A stretch of DNA of 64,000 bases. Origin: Lachnospiraceae bacterium. GTDB taxonomy: Bacteria; Bacillota; Clostridia; Lachnospirales; Lachnospiraceae. The notes beneath the pieces are model-generated. The model did no database searches, was not told where the DNA came from, and was given only the letters and a program-made list of their open reading frames with translations. How positions within the stretch are numbered: the first letter of the stretch is position 1; every line of letters begins with the position of its first letter. A program made the translations under genes and the position numbers. The DNA lies in the NCBI GenBank assembly GCA_022790855.1, contig JAAVYA010000006.1:62001-126000 (forward strand), in the 5' to 3' direction. Shown here one piece after another: positions 1 to 9,415 of this stretch.

Positions 1-1908
1 CTGAGCCACATGTCCCATCTGAAGCTTTACAGTACCGGAAAATACATGATCATTGACAGCTCCACCAGACGGAACCTGGAGTTGGTGGAAACGCTCCGGG
101 AAAAACAGAAGCGGGGTTCCCTGCTGTGGGTGCTGGATAAAACAAAAACTGCCATGGGAGCCAGGATGCTGCGGAATTTTGTGGAACAGCCCTTAATAGA
201 GAAAAAAGAGATTGAAGAACGCCTGGACGCAATTGAAGAATTGAACGGCCAGTCCATGAACCGGGAAGAATTGCGGGAATACTTAACCCCTGTCTACGAT
301 ATGGAACGGCTGGTGAGCCGGGTCACCTACCAGACCGCCAACCCCAGGGATTTGATCGCATTTAAAAGCTCTCTGTCCATGCTTCCCCATATTAAGGCAG
401 TGCTGGGGGAATTTCATTGTAAAGAATTGAAGCAGATCCAGAAGGAGTTGGATCCTTTAGAAGACCTGTATCAGCTGATCGACGCTTCCATTCTGGAAGA
501 ACCGCCCATTTCCATCCGGGACGGCAATATTTTAAAAGAAGGCTTCCACGAAGAAGTAGACAAGCTGCGCCATGCCAAAACCGAAGGGAAAACCTGGCTG
601 ATGGAGCTGGAAACAAAAGAACGGGAGAAAACCGGAATCAAGAATCTCAGGATCAAATACAACAAAGTGTTCGGCTACTATCTGGAGGTGACCAATTCCT
701 ACCAAAACATGGTGCCGGATTACTATACCAGAAAGCAGACGCTGGCCAATGCAGAGCGTTATATCACCCCGGAATTAAAGGAACTGGAAGATATCATTCT
801 GGGAGCGGAAGACCGGCTGGTATCCCTGGAATACGAAATTTACCGGGAAGTACGGGAAAAAATTGCCGACCAGGTGCTGCGCATCCAGCAGACGGCCAAG
901 GCAGTGGCCAAAGCAGATGTATTTGCCGCCCTGGCAACGGTGGCCAAGCAGAACCATTTCTGCCGTCCCTCCATCAATGAAAAAGGCGTCGTTGACATCA
1001 AGGACGGGCGTCATCCCGTGGTGGAGCAGATGATCACCAACGATATGTTTATTGCCAACGATACGTATCTGGACAACGGCAAACAGCGGATTTCCATTAT
1101 TACAGGCCCCAATATGGCAGGAAAATCCACCTATATGCGTCAGACCGCCCTGATCGTGCTCATGGCCCAGATCGGAAGCTTTGTGCCCGCTGCAACGGCC
1201 AATATCGGGATTGTAGACCGGATTTTTACCAGGGTGGGAGCATCGGACGATCTGGCCTCGGGACAAAGTACCTTTATGGTGGAGATGACGGAAGTAGCCA
1301 ATATCTTAAGGAACGCCACCGCAAACAGCCTGCTGGTACTGGATGAAATCGGCCGGGGCACCAGCACCTTTGACGGGCTTTCCATTGCCTGGGCCGTGGT
1401 AGAGCATATCAGCAATCCAAAGCTTTTAGGGGCAAAAACCTTATTTGCCACCCATTACCACGAACTTACGGAGCTGGAAGGCAAGCTTGACAACGTACAT
1501 AATTACTGTATCGCCGTAAAAGAAAAAGGGGACGACATTGTATTTTTGCGAAAGATCGTAAAAGGAGGGGCGGACCGCAGCTACGGCATTCAGGTGGCCA
1601 AGCTGGCGGGAGTGCCTGAGAGCGTCATTGAACGGGCGAAAGCCATTGCCCAGGAACTCAGTGAAAACGATATTTCCGGCGTAGTCAGCAGCATTGCAAC
1701 GGAAGGGACGCTTTCTGTGCGGGAACCCCGAAAAAAGATGGACGAAGTGGATATGAGCCAGATTTCCCTTTTTGATACCGTAAAAGATGATGATATTATT
1801 GCAGAGATTACGGAAATTGACCTAAGCCGCCTCACCCCCATTGATGCATTAAACAAGCTTTACCAGATTCAGAGTAAAATTAAGAACCGATGGCAATATT
1901 CCGAATAG
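1..1908 (+). CDS. mutS: DNA mismatch repair protein MutS (5' end outside window)
   Basis: MutS recognises mispaired bases and small loops as a dimer and, on binding ATP, recruits MutL. The frame is open from base 1, so the gene enters from the left edge. MutS is usually 850-900 aa and about 635 residues are visible, so the mismatch-binding domain and part of the connector are missing. The visible part starts near the 'STRRNLEL' segment, runs through lever and clamp, and ends in the ABC-type ATPase: Walker A 'TGPNMAGKST' near base 1105 and Walker B/signature 'LDEIGRGTSTFDG' near base 1340. mutL follows 44 bases later with its own GGAGG site, forming a mutS-mutL-miaA unit. No frameshift or missing motif is seen. 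Confidence 0.97.
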   Translation: MSHMSHLKLYSTGKYMIIDSSTRRNLELVETLREKQKRGSLLWVLDKTKTAMGARMLRNFVEQPLIEKKEIEERLDAIEELNGQSMNREELREYLTPVYDMERLVSRVTYQTANPRDLIAFKSSLSMLPHIKAVLGEFHCKELKQIQKELDPLEDLYQLIDASILEEPPISIRDGNILKEGFHEEVDKLRHAKTEGKTWLMELETKEREKTGIKNLRIKYNKVFGYYLEVTNSYQNMVPDYYTRKQTLANAERYITPELKELEDIILGAEDRLVSLEYEIYREVREKIADQVLRIQQTAKAVAKADVFAALATVAKQNHFCRPSINEKGVVDIKDGRHPVVEQMITNDMFIANDTYLDNGKQRISIITGPNMAGKSTYMRQTALIVLMAQIGSFVPAATANIGIVDRIFTRVGASDDLASGQSTFMVEMTEVANILRNATANSLLVLDEIGRGTSTFDGLSIAWAVVEHISNPKLLGAKTLFATHYHELTELEGKLDNVHNYCIAVKEKGDDIVFLRKIVKGGADRSYGIQVAKLAGVPESVIERAKAIAQELSENDISGVVSSIATEGTLSVREPRKKMDEVDMSQISLFDTVKDDDIIAEITEIDLSRLTPIDALNKLYQIQSKIKNRWQYSE

Positions 1909-1952
1909 GAAGCTTTGCATGTTCCAAAAAGAATGCCAGGGAGGAAGTATAG

Positions 1953-3878
1953 ATGCCCAAAATAGAAGTATTGGATGATCAGACCATTGACAAAATTGCC
2001 GCCGGGGAGGTGATCGAACGCCCGGCTTCCGTTGTAAAAGAATTGGTGGAAAACGCCATTGACGCTCAGGCAACAGCCGTAACAGTAGAAATCAAAGAGG
2101 GAGGAATTTCCTTGATTCGGATTACCGATAACGGATACGGCATTCCCAAAGATCAGGTTCCCCTGGCTTTTTTGCGCCATTCCACCAGCAAAATACGAAG
2201 TGTGGAGGATCTTGTGACCGTATCCTCCTTAGGGTTTCGGGGGGAGGCCCTTTCCAGTATTGCGGCAGTTTCCCAGGTAGAGCTGATCACCAAGACCTCC
2301 CAGGAGCTTGGAGGCGTACGGTACGTAATAGAAGGAGGAAAAGAGCAGGGACTGGAAGAAATCGGAGCGCCGGAGGGCACCACCTTTTTGGTAAAAAACC
2401 TTTTTTACAATACCCCTGCAAGGCGGAAATTTTTAAAAACCCCCCAGACGGAGGCCGGATACATCAGCGACCTGATGTCCCATATGGCCCTTTCCCATCC
2501 GGAGATTTCCTTCAAATTCATTGTCAATCATCAGGTGAAGCTTCATACCTCCGGGGATTCCAGCCTGAAAGAAGTCATCTATCATATTTATGGCCGGGAG
2601 ATCGCCGCCAATCTGATTCCCTGTAAGCAGGAGGGCGACGGCTTTTCCATGGAAGGATTTTTGGGCAAACCTTTGATTTCCAGAGGAAACCGCAGTTTCG
2701 AGAATTATTTTATCAATGGACGGTATGTAAAAAGCAGCCTGATCGCAAAAAGCATTGAAGACGGCTATCAATCCTTTGTCATGCAGCACAAATATCCCTT
2801 TGTGGCGCTGCATTTCTCCATCCGGGGAGAATTATTGGATGTGAATGTCCATCCCTCAAAAATGGAACTGCGTTTTCGCAATCAGGAGGAGATTTATGAG
2901 ACTGTAAGCGCTGCCGTCCGGGAGGCCATTAACAGCAGCGAATTGGTCTATGAAGTCTCTCTGTCCCCCAAGGAAGAAGCGCCCCAAACCCTGAAAGAGC
3001 AGGAAAGGGCTGCCAGGAAGCTTCCGGAACCCTTTGAGAAACATAGGATAGAAGCGTTAAAGGCTTCCGTACAAAAGGACAGCCCTTATGAAAAAAAATA
3101 TCCCGAAAGAGAGAAAAAAACAGATACGGCCTATCAGCAGCAGGAGCTTTCACAGCTATTGGTAAAGGAAGAACCCTCTTCCTATCAGGCGAAATCCCTT
3201 ACAGATACGGCTATTGCAAAGGAGGATTTGGAACATACGGCCCCAAAGGTGCAGGAAGCATCCCCGCCTTCCTCCCGCCGCCTTTTGGATGAAGATTCCC
3301 TGAAATACCATGAGATCATCGGACAGTTATTTGATACGTACTGGCTGGTACAAATGGAGGATCATTTATATATTATCGACCAGCACGCAGCCCATGAAAA
3401 GGTGCTGTACGAACGCATGATGGCATCCTTAGAGTCCCGGGAATATACCTCCCAGGCCATATTCCCGCCCCTTCTGTTATCCTTGTCCATGCAGGAGGAA
3501 GCGCTTCTTACAAAATACCGGGAATATTTTGAACAAATCGGCTATGTCATCGAGCACTTTGGGGGAAAGGAATACGCTGTGACTGGTGTGCCCGCCAACC
3601 TGATGGGAATCAACGAACAGACATTGTTCATAGAAATGTTGGACAGCCTAATGCAGCTAAAGGGGCAAGAGACGCCCCAAAGGATTCTGGAAAAAGTGGC
3701 CTCTATGTCCTGCAAAGCGGCGGTGAAAGGAAATCAACGCTTATCCCGTCAGGAAATAGAAGCGCTGATCAAAGAACTTTTGACCCTTGAGAACCCCTAC
3801 CATTGTCCTCACGGACGTCCCACCATTATTTCTATGACAAAATATGAACTGGAAAAAAAGTTTAAGCGGGTGTTATAA
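1953..3878 (+). CDS. mutL: DNA mismatch repair endonuclease MutL
   Basis: MutL links mismatch recognition by MutS to strand nicking. The 641-aa protein has an N-terminal GHKL ATPase ('ELVENAIDAQAT', 'DNGYGIPKDQ', 'RGEALSSIAAV'), a variable charged linker around residues 330-430, and a C-terminal dimerisation/endonuclease domain. The endonuclease motif DQHA-x2-E-x4-E is intact ('DQHAAHEKVLYE', residue ~476), as are 'SCKAAVKGNQ' and 'CPHGRPT', so this is the nicking MutL of bacteria without MutH. The start has a GGAGG site 8-9 bases upstream. The stop overlaps the miaA start by one base (TAATG), which points to translational coupling. Confidence 0.98.
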   Translation: MPKIEVLDDQTIDKIAAGEVIERPASVVKELVENAIDAQATAVTVEIKEGGISLIRITDNGYGIPKDQVPLAFLRHSTSKIRSVEDLVTVSSLGFRGEALSSIAAVSQVELITKTSQELGGVRYVIEGGKEQGLEEIGAPEGTTFLVKNLFYNTPARRKFLKTPQTEAGYISDLMSHMALSHPEISFKFIVNHQVKLHTSGDSSLKEVIYHIYGREIAANLIPCKQEGDGFSMEGFLGKPLISRGNRSFENYFINGRYVKSSLIAKSIEDGYQSFVMQHKYPFVALHFSIRGELLDVNVHPSKMELRFRNQEEIYETVSAAVREAINSSELVYEVSLSPKEEAPQTLKEQERAARKLPEPFEKHRIEALKASVQKDSPYEKKYPEREKKTDTAYQQQELSQLLVKEEPSSYQAKSLTDTAIAKEDLEHTAPKVQEASPPSSRRLLDEDSLKYHEIIGQLFDTYWLVQMEDHLYIIDQHAAHEKVLYERMMASLESREYTSQAIFPPLLLSLSMQEEALLTKYREYFEQIGYVIEHFGGKEYAVTGVPANLMGINEQTLFIEMLDSLMQLKGQETPQRILEKVASMSCKAAVKGNQRLSRQEIEALIKELLTLENPYHCPHGRPTIISMTKYELEKKFKRVL

Positions 3879-4828
3879 TGAAAAAGCCATTGATTATTTT
3901 AACAGGGCCTACGGCAGTGGGCAAAACAAAGCTTTCCCTCTCTCTGGCCAAAGACGTAAAAGGTTCCGTCATTTCGGCGGACTCCATGCAGGTATACCGG
4001 GGCATGGATATCGGCTCCGCCAAAATCAAACCGGAGCAAATGCAGGGGATTCCCCATTACTTGATAGACACCATAGACCCCAGGGAAGAATTTCACGTGG
4101 CCCGGTTCCAGGAGATGGCAAAGGAGGCCATGGAGGAAATTTACGAAATGGGCCGGATCCCCATTTTGACAGGCGGAACCGGGTTTTATATTCAGGCGGT
4201 TTTGTATGATATTGATTTTACAAAGGAAGAAGAGGATACCTCGTACCGGAGCGAGCTGGAAGCCTTGGCAAAAGAACAGGGAGCGGACGCCCTCCACGGC
4301 CTGCTTCGGCAAGTGGATGAAGAAGCGGCAAAAAGTATCCATGCAAACAATGTAAAACGGGTCATCCGTGCCCTGGAATACCACCATCTTACCGGACAGA
4401 AAATTTCGGAGCACAACAGGCAGCAGAGGCAAAAGGAATCACCTTATGCTTTTTGCTACTTTGTCCTCAGCGACCGGCGGGATAAGCTGTACCGTGCCAT
4501 CAATTTCAGAGTGGACCAGATGATGGAAGAAGGGCTTCTGGAAGAAGTAAAAGCCTTGCAACAAGCCGGGCTTTCCAGAAATATGGTATCCATGCAGGGA
4601 CTGGGGTATAAAGAACTGCTTTCTTATCTGGAGGGAGAGCGGACATTGGAGGAAGCTGTTTCTCTGATCAAACAGGACACCAGGCACTTTGCCAAACGCC
4701 AGCTCACTTGGTTTCGCCGGGAACGGGACGTCATCTGGCTGGATAAGCAGGAATTTGGATATGACCACCATAAAATACTGGACTATATGAAACAAAAAAT
4801 GACAGAAGCCGGAATAAACTTACCATAG
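3878..4828 (+). CDS. miaA: tRNA dimethylallyltransferase MiaA
   Basis: MiaA transfers a dimethylallyl group to N6 of A37 in tRNAs that read codons beginning with U; the product is later methylthiolated by MiaB. The 316-aa length is normal. The N-terminal P-loop is 'GPTAVGKTKL' (residues ~9-18), followed by 'ISADSMQVY', the substrate-binding segment 'PHYLIDTIDP', and the C-terminal 'RQLTWFRRERDVIWLD' that contacts tRNA. The gene overlaps mutL by one base; the mutS-mutL-miaA order is common in Firmicutes. A short imperfect hairpin (4837-4863) separates it from the next gene. Confidence 0.97.
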   Translation: MKKPLIILTGPTAVGKTKLSLSLAKDVKGSVISADSMQVYRGMDIGSAKIKPEQMQGIPHYLIDTIDPREEFHVARFQEMAKEAMEEIYEMGRIPILTGGTGFYIQAVLYDIDFTKEEEDTSYRSELEALAKEQGADALHGLLRQVDEEAAKSIHANNVKRVIRALEYHHLTGQKISEHNRQQRQKESPYAFCYFVLSDRRDKLYRAINFRVDQMMEEGLLEEVKALQQAGLSRNMVSMQGLGYKELLSYLEGERTLEEAVSLIKQDTRHFAKRQLTWFRRERDVIWLDKQEFGYDHHKILDYMKQKMTEAGINLP

Positions 4829-4882
4829 AATAACAGTATGTCTGGAAATTCCGGCCGGACATATGCCGAAAAGAGGAGAAGT

Positions 4883-6157
4883 ATGAAACAGATTTATAAG
4901 GAACTGGGAATTGACGAACCCATATATTTACTGGGGAAAGAAGTGGCGCAGAAACTGGATGGGCGGTTTGAAGAAATTGACAAAACGGCAGAATTCAATC
5001 AACTGAAGGTCCTTGGGGCAATGCAGAAACACCGTGTCAGCGCCGAATGCTTTATGGCGACCAATGGTTATGGCTATAACGACTTAGGAAGAGATACGCT
5101 GGAAGAAGTTTATGCAAGCTGCTTTCGGGCAGAAGCGGCTCTGGTGCGCCCTCAGATCACCTGCGGCACCCATGCCCTGGCCCTGGCGCTTATGTCCAAT
5201 TTACGGCCGGGAGACGAGCTTCTCTCCCCGGTGGGAAAACCCTACGATACTTTAGAGGAAGTGATCGGCATAAGGCCCTCCAGAGGCTCTTTGGCAGAAT
5301 ACGGCATTACGTACCGTCAGGTAGATCTTCTTCCGGACGGAGGGTTCGACTATGAAAATATCAAAGCCGCTGTCAATGAGAAAACAAAATTAGTGACCAT
5401 ACAGCGTTCCAAAGGCTATCAGGCCAGGCCCACCCTTTCTGTAGCGCGGATAGAAGAACTCATCGCTTTTGTGAAAAAAATAAAGCCGGATGTGCTGGTA
5501 ATGGTAGACAACTGCTATGGAGAGTTTGTAGAATCAAAAGAGCCTTCAGAAACAGGAGCGGATATGATGGTGGGCTCCCTCATTAAGAATCCCGGAGGAG
5601 GATTGGCGCCAATCGGCGGTTACATTGTCGGCAAAAAGGAATGCATCGAAAACGCCGCCTGCCGGCTGACCTCCCCGGGGCTGGGCAAAGAAGTGGGGGC
5701 TTCCTTAGGAGTGATCCAGTCTTTTTACCAGGGATTGTTCTTGGCGCCTACCGTAACGGCCGCAGCTTTAAAAGGAGCGGTTTTCGCCGCGAATCTTTAT
5801 GAAAAGCTGGGATTTCCTGTGATCCCTAACGGAACGGAATCCCGCCACGACATTATCCAGGCCGTGACCCTCCATTCCCCGGAAGCGTTGATCGCTTTTT
5901 GCAAGGGAATCCAGGCGGCAGCTCCGGTGGACAGCCATGTGACGCCAGAACCCTGGGATATGCCAGGCTATGACAGCCCGGTGATTATGGCGGCGGGAGC
6001 GTTTGTGCAAGGTTCCTCCATCGAACTCAGCGCCGACGGCCCTCTGAAGCCTCCCTATACGGCCTTTTTCCAGGGCGGCCTTACCTGGTATCATGCAAAG
6101 CTTGGAATTTTAATGTCTCTTCAAAAACTCTGGGAAGCAGGACTGGTGCAACTGTAG
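4883..6157 (+). CDS. PLP-dependent methionine gamma-lyase/YnbB-family protein
   Basis: This is a fold-type I PLP enzyme of the family annotated as 'methionine gamma-lyase family' or 'aluminium resistance protein' (B. subtilis YnbB). The conserved core includes 'ECFMATNGYGYNDLGRDTLE', the substrate loop 'RPQITCGTHAL', and the probable PLP lysine in 'SLIKNPGGGLAP'. The ORF track opens at 4838, but an AGAGGAG site just upstream of ATG 4883 gives the usual start 'MKQIYKELGI' and a 424-aa protein. B. subtilis has the same miaA-proximal arrangement (miaA-hfq-...-ynbB). The true substrate is not established for the family, so I do not assign a reaction. Confidence 0.88.
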   Translation: MKQIYKELGIDEPIYLLGKEVAQKLDGRFEEIDKTAEFNQLKVLGAMQKHRVSAECFMATNGYGYNDLGRDTLEEVYASCFRAEAALVRPQITCGTHALALALMSNLRPGDELLSPVGKPYDTLEEVIGIRPSRGSLAEYGITYRQVDLLPDGGFDYENIKAAVNEKTKLVTIQRSKGYQARPTLSVARIEELIAFVKKIKPDVLVMVDNCYGEFVESKEPSETGADMMVGSLIKNPGGGLAPIGGYIVGKKECIENAACRLTSPGLGKEVGASLGVIQSFYQGLFLAPTVTAAALKGAVFAANLYEKLGFPVIPNGTESRHDIIQAVTLHSPEALIAFCKGIQAAAPVDSHVTPEPWDMPGYDSPVIMAAGAFVQGSSIELSADGPLKPPYTAFFQGGLTWYHAKLGILMSLQKLWEAGLVQL

Positions 6158-6290
6158 CGGCTGTCATTTTATTTACAAAAAATTAAGAATTAAAAGCGTG
6201 TACATCCCTGTCCACATGTGCTAGAATAAAATGTAAAACTTTTTCCTTGTGGTTGAGGCCGCTAACATGCGGAGAGTGGAAAGGAAAAGT

Positions 6291-6983
6291 ATGTACAACC
6301 ATTACACAATGAAGGAACTGCCAGAATCCGAACTGCCCTACGAGAAATACCTTCAGATCGGGACAGCAGGACTTTCCGACGCGGATCTGCTGGCAATCAT
6401 CCTGCGCTGCGGGAGCAAAAAGCTTTCCGCCTTGCAGCTGGCCCGGGAAGTACTGTGCCGAAAGCAAAAAAGCCTGCTGAACCTGCACCAGATGTCCGTG
6501 GACGAGCTTATGGACATTCCGGGAATCGGGAAAGTGAAAGCGATTCAGCTAAAATGCATTGCGGAGCTGTCCAAACGGATGGCCGCCATGCCGTACCGAA
6601 AGAACATACAGCTGAACCGGCCGGATACGATTGCCGCCTATTATATGGAGAAACTGCGGCATGAGACGAAAGAGGAATTGTTAATCGTCATGTTTGATGT
6701 GAAGAACCATTTTTTGGAGGACGAAGTTTTATCCATTGGCACTGTAAACGCTTCCTTAGTATCTCCCCGGGAGATTTTTCTGAGAGCGTTAAAGAGCCAG
6801 GCTGTCAATATTATTCTCCTGCACAATCATCCCAGCGGAGACCCGGGTCCCAGCCATGAGGATATCAAAGCTACGCTGCAGGTGGCTGAATGCGGAAAGA
6901 TGCTGGGGATCACATTGGCGGATCACATAATCATCGGCGACCACCAATATATCAGCTTTAGAGAAAAGGGAATGTTGAACTGA
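6291..6983 (+). CDS. radC: RadC family JAB-domain protein
   Basis: RadC/YsxA family, named for DNA repair although its biochemical role is unproven. An N-terminal helix-hairpin-helix segment ('MDIPGIGKVKAIQLKCIAEL') precedes the JAB/MPN metalloprotease-like domain with the zinc-ligand pattern 'LLHNHPSGDPGPSHED'. ATG 6291, preceded by AAGGAAA, gives 230 aa; the upstream Met codons in the ORF track lack a site, and 'MKELPE' at 6309 is a second possibility. It sits 13 bases before the mreB homologue, as radC does in B. subtilis and many Firmicutes (radC-mreBCD-minCD). Confidence 0.93.
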   Translation: MYNHYTMKELPESELPYEKYLQIGTAGLSDADLLAIILRCGSKKLSALQLAREVLCRKQKSLLNLHQMSVDELMDIPGIGKVKAIQLKCIAELSKRMAAMPYRKNIQLNRPDTIAAYYMEKLRHETKEELLIVMFDVKNHFLEDEVLSIGTVNASLVSPREIFLRALKSQAVNIILLHNHPSGDPGPSHEDIKATLQVAECGKMLGITLADHIIIGDHQYISFREKGMLN

Positions 6984-6996
6984 AAGGAACAAGGAT

Positions 6997-8016
6997 ATGT
7001 CAAATAACGTATACGGAATTGATTTGGGGACCTGTAACCTTAAAGTTTTCTGCAAGGCTACGGGAAAAGTGATTAACGAGAAGAATACGATTGCTATCGT
7101 CAATAAGAACCAGCTTTATGCCTTTGGCAACGATGCATATGCAATGTATGAGAAAGCGCCGGAATCCATCCAGGTATCCTTTCCGGTGGTAAGCGGCGTA
7201 ATTGCCGATTATAACAACATGCAGACCATGATCTGTGAGATCCTGGAAAAACATATGAGAAGCCATATCAAGGGCGCGGAATTTATTGTAGCGGTACCTA
7301 CGGATATTACGGAAGTAGAGAAAAAAGCGTTTTTTGACCTGTTCTATAAGAGCCGGTTCAAACCCAAAAACGTGCTTCTCTGTGAGAAACCTATTGCAGA
7401 TGCGGTGGGACTGGATTTGGATGTAAATTCCCCCACAGGATATATGATCGTAAATATGGGAGCCGACACCACAGAGATTTCCGTAATTTCCCTGGGCGGC
7501 CTGGTGTTGAGCGAGCTTCTGCACTTCGGCGGAAAGCGGCTGGATGAATCTATTATGAGCCATTTGAGACGGAATTACAGTCTGCTCATCGGAGAGAAGA
7601 CCGCCAGTTTTTTAAAGGAAGAATTGGGCTGCGCCCTGCCGGATGTGGAAGAAAAATCCTCGGTCATTGTGGGACGTGATGTGGTAAGCGGCCTTCCCAT
7701 TGAGATGGAGGTTTCTGCGGAAATGGTATACGAGGCCATCAAAGAGAACTTAAACAGTATCTGCACCTCCATCAAAATGATCCTGGAGCGGACGCCTCCA
7801 GAGCTGGCGAGGGACATTATCCATTCCGGCATATATCTTACCGGAGGAGCGTCAAAAATTTCCCGTTTGGACGAGCTGTTTTCCCAAATCACCAATATTC
7901 GGGTAAATACGTGTGAATCCCCGGAGGAGAGCGCCGTAAGGGGATTAAACAAAATCGTGTCCGAAGAGCAATATAAGAAGCTGGCCTTCAGCATGAAAAC
8001 GATAATATTCAGATAG
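6997..8016 (+). CDS. mreB: rod shape-determining protein, MreB/Mbl family actin homologue
   Basis: Bacterial actin that forms membrane-attached filaments and positions the elongation machinery (MreC, MreD, RodA, PBP2), all encoded directly downstream. The 339-aa sequence begins with phosphate-1 motif 'YGIDLGTCNLKVF', has the connecting segment 'GYMIVNMGADTTEISVIS' and the adenosine motif 'GIYLTGGASKISRLDELF'. The phosphate-1 motif reads GTCN rather than the usual GTAN. RBS AAAGGAACAAGG precedes ATG. Paralogues (Mbl, MreBH) cannot be told apart from sequence alone, but the mreCD position favours MreB. Confidence 0.94.
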   Translation: MSNNVYGIDLGTCNLKVFCKATGKVINEKNTIAIVNKNQLYAFGNDAYAMYEKAPESIQVSFPVVSGVIADYNNMQTMICEILEKHMRSHIKGAEFIVAVPTDITEVEKKAFFDLFYKSRFKPKNVLLCEKPIADAVGLDLDVNSPTGYMIVNMGADTTEISVISLGGLVLSELLHFGGKRLDESIMSHLRRNYSLLIGEKTASFLKEELGCALPDVEEKSSVIVGRDVVSGLPIEMEVSAEMVYEAIKENLNSICTSIKMILERTPPELARDIIHSGIYLTGGASKISRLDELFSQITNIRVNTCESPEESAVRGLNKIVSEEQYKKLAFSMKTIIFR

Positions 8017-8027
8017 AGGTTATAACA

Positions 8028-8888
8028 TTGAGAGTAAAGCGCAAGCCAAAACATACGATGCCTACAAAATATATACTGCTGATCCTGACTTGCCTGTGCG
8101 TTGTCCTGTTGTTTGTCAGCTTTACGCTGAACATATCGGGAGGCCCCTTAAACACGGCGGCGGGATACGTATTTGTCCCTATGCAAAAGGGGATCAACGC
8201 CATAGGCACATGGTTTTCCGATAAAGCGGATAATCTGAAATCCCTACAGGCGGTTATGAAGGAAAATGAAGAATTGAAAGCCCAGGTGGATGCGCTGACT
8301 ACGGATTTGAATACCATCAAGCTGGAGCAGTATGAATTAGACAATCTGCGGGAGCTTTTAGAACTTGACAAACGCTATCCCAGTTACGAAAAAGTAGGCG
8401 CCCGGGTCATCAGCAAAGACGGGGGCAACTGGTTTTCCACATTTCTGATTGACAAAGGAAGCAAGGACGGCATTGAGAAAGATATGAATGTACTGGCCGG
8501 AAGCGGCTTGGCAGGCATTATCATTGACGTGGGTCCTAATTTTGCGAAAGTCCGGGCTGTGATCGACGACTCCAGCAATATCAGCGGCGCCACCCTGTCC
8601 ACGACGGATTACTGCATTGTCAACGGCAATCTTCAGACCATGAATGAAAACAGAGTCATTGAATTCAGCGGCTTGAAAATCGGAGAGGATACCGTGGAAG
8701 CAGGAGAACAGATTGTTACTTCCAATATCAGCGATAGATATCTCCCGGGGATTTTGATCGGTTATATCCAGCAGATTGACAGGGATCCCAATAACCTGAC
8801 CAGCTCCGGGACGCTTACCCCGGCTGTGGATTTTGAACATTTGGAAGAAGTGCTGGTAATTCTGGAGAAGAAGCAGGTAGGAAAGTAG
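8028..8888 (+). CDS. mreC: rod shape-determining protein MreC
   Basis: Membrane-anchored organiser of the elongasome that binds PBP2 outside the membrane. The 286-aa protein has a basic N-terminus, one transmembrane helix at about residues 13-33, a coiled coil (about 65-105, 'ENEELKAQVDALTTDLNTI') and the beta-rich MreC domain ('VISKDGGNWFSTFLIDKGS', 'GLAGIIIDVGPNFAKV'). The track start is a TTG at 8028 with an AGAGGT-like site in front; the next ATG, at 8058, would remove ten basic residues. It lies 11 bases after mreB. Confidence 0.95.
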   Translation: MRVKRKPKHTMPTKYILLILTCLCVVLLFVSFTLNISGGPLNTAAGYVFVPMQKGINAIGTWFSDKADNLKSLQAVMKENEELKAQVDALTTDLNTIKLEQYELDNLRELLELDKRYPSYEKVGARVISKDGGNWFSTFLIDKGSKDGIEKDMNVLAGSGLAGIIIDVGPNFAKVRAVIDDSSNISGATLSTTDYCIVNGNLQTMNENRVIEFSGLKIGEDTVEAGEQIVTSNISDRYLPGILIGYIQQIDRDPNNLTSSGTLTPAVDFEHLEEVLVILEKKQVGK

Positions 8889-8896
8889 GAATCCAT

Positions 8897-9415
8897 ATGA
8901 GACGTAAAATCACAGTTTTTCTTATTATAGTCATTTGCTTTTTGCTCCAGAGCACCTTGTTCCAGGCATGGTCTTTGGCTTCTGTCTCTCCAAACCTCCT
9001 GGTGGTAGTCACATCCGCCTTTGGATTTATGCGGGGACGGAAGGAAGGCATGTGGATCGGTTTTTTCAGCGGACTGCTTTTGGACATTTTTTTCGGGAAC
9101 GTGCTGGGCTTTTATGCACTGGTATGCATGTATATCGGATATGTCAACGGCTTTTTCCGAAAACGGTTTTTCCCCGAGGATATTAAGCTTCCGATCATAC
9201 TGATTTCCGTCAGCGACCTGGCATATAATTTACTGGTATATTTGTTCCTCTTCCTTTTAAGGAGCAGGTTCCGGATTTTTTACTATTTTGTCCATATTAT
9301 GCTGCCGGAACTGATCTATACCATAGGCGTTACTGTGTTTTTGTATTTTATCCTGCTGAAGATCAATCAAAAGTTAGAAGCAGTGGAACGAAGGAGTGCA
9401 AGTAAATTTGTTTGA
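8897..9415 (+). CDS. mreD: rod shape-determining membrane protein MreD
   Basis: A 172-aa integral membrane protein with about five predicted hydrophobic helices (for example 'ITVFLIIVICFLLQSTLFQ' and 'LIYTIGVTVFLYFILL'), fitting MreD, which bridges MreC to the RodA/PBP2 synthase. Family sequence identity is low, so the assignment leans on length, topology and the mreB-mreC-x-PBP2 position. RBS AAGTAGGAAT lies before ATG 8897. Its last codons overlap the start of the PBP2 gene, whose ribosome-binding site lies inside mreD. Confidence 0.93.
   Translation: MRRKITVFLIIVICFLLQSTLFQAWSLASVSPNLLVVVTSAFGFMRGRKEGMWIGFFSGLLLDIFFGNVLGFYALVCMYIGYVNGFFRKRFFPEDIKLPIILISVSDLAYNLLVYLFLFLLRSRFRIFYYFVHIMLPELIYTIGVTVFLYFILLKINQKLEAVERRSASKFV

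Noticed and set aside
775-1266. 163-codon minus-strand ORF inside mutS
   Set aside because: It is an antisense shadow of the MutS ATPase domain, with no ribosome-binding site.
3844-4209. 121-codon plus-strand ORF overlapping miaA
   Set aside because: Out-of-frame shadow of miaA; its start lies within mutL.
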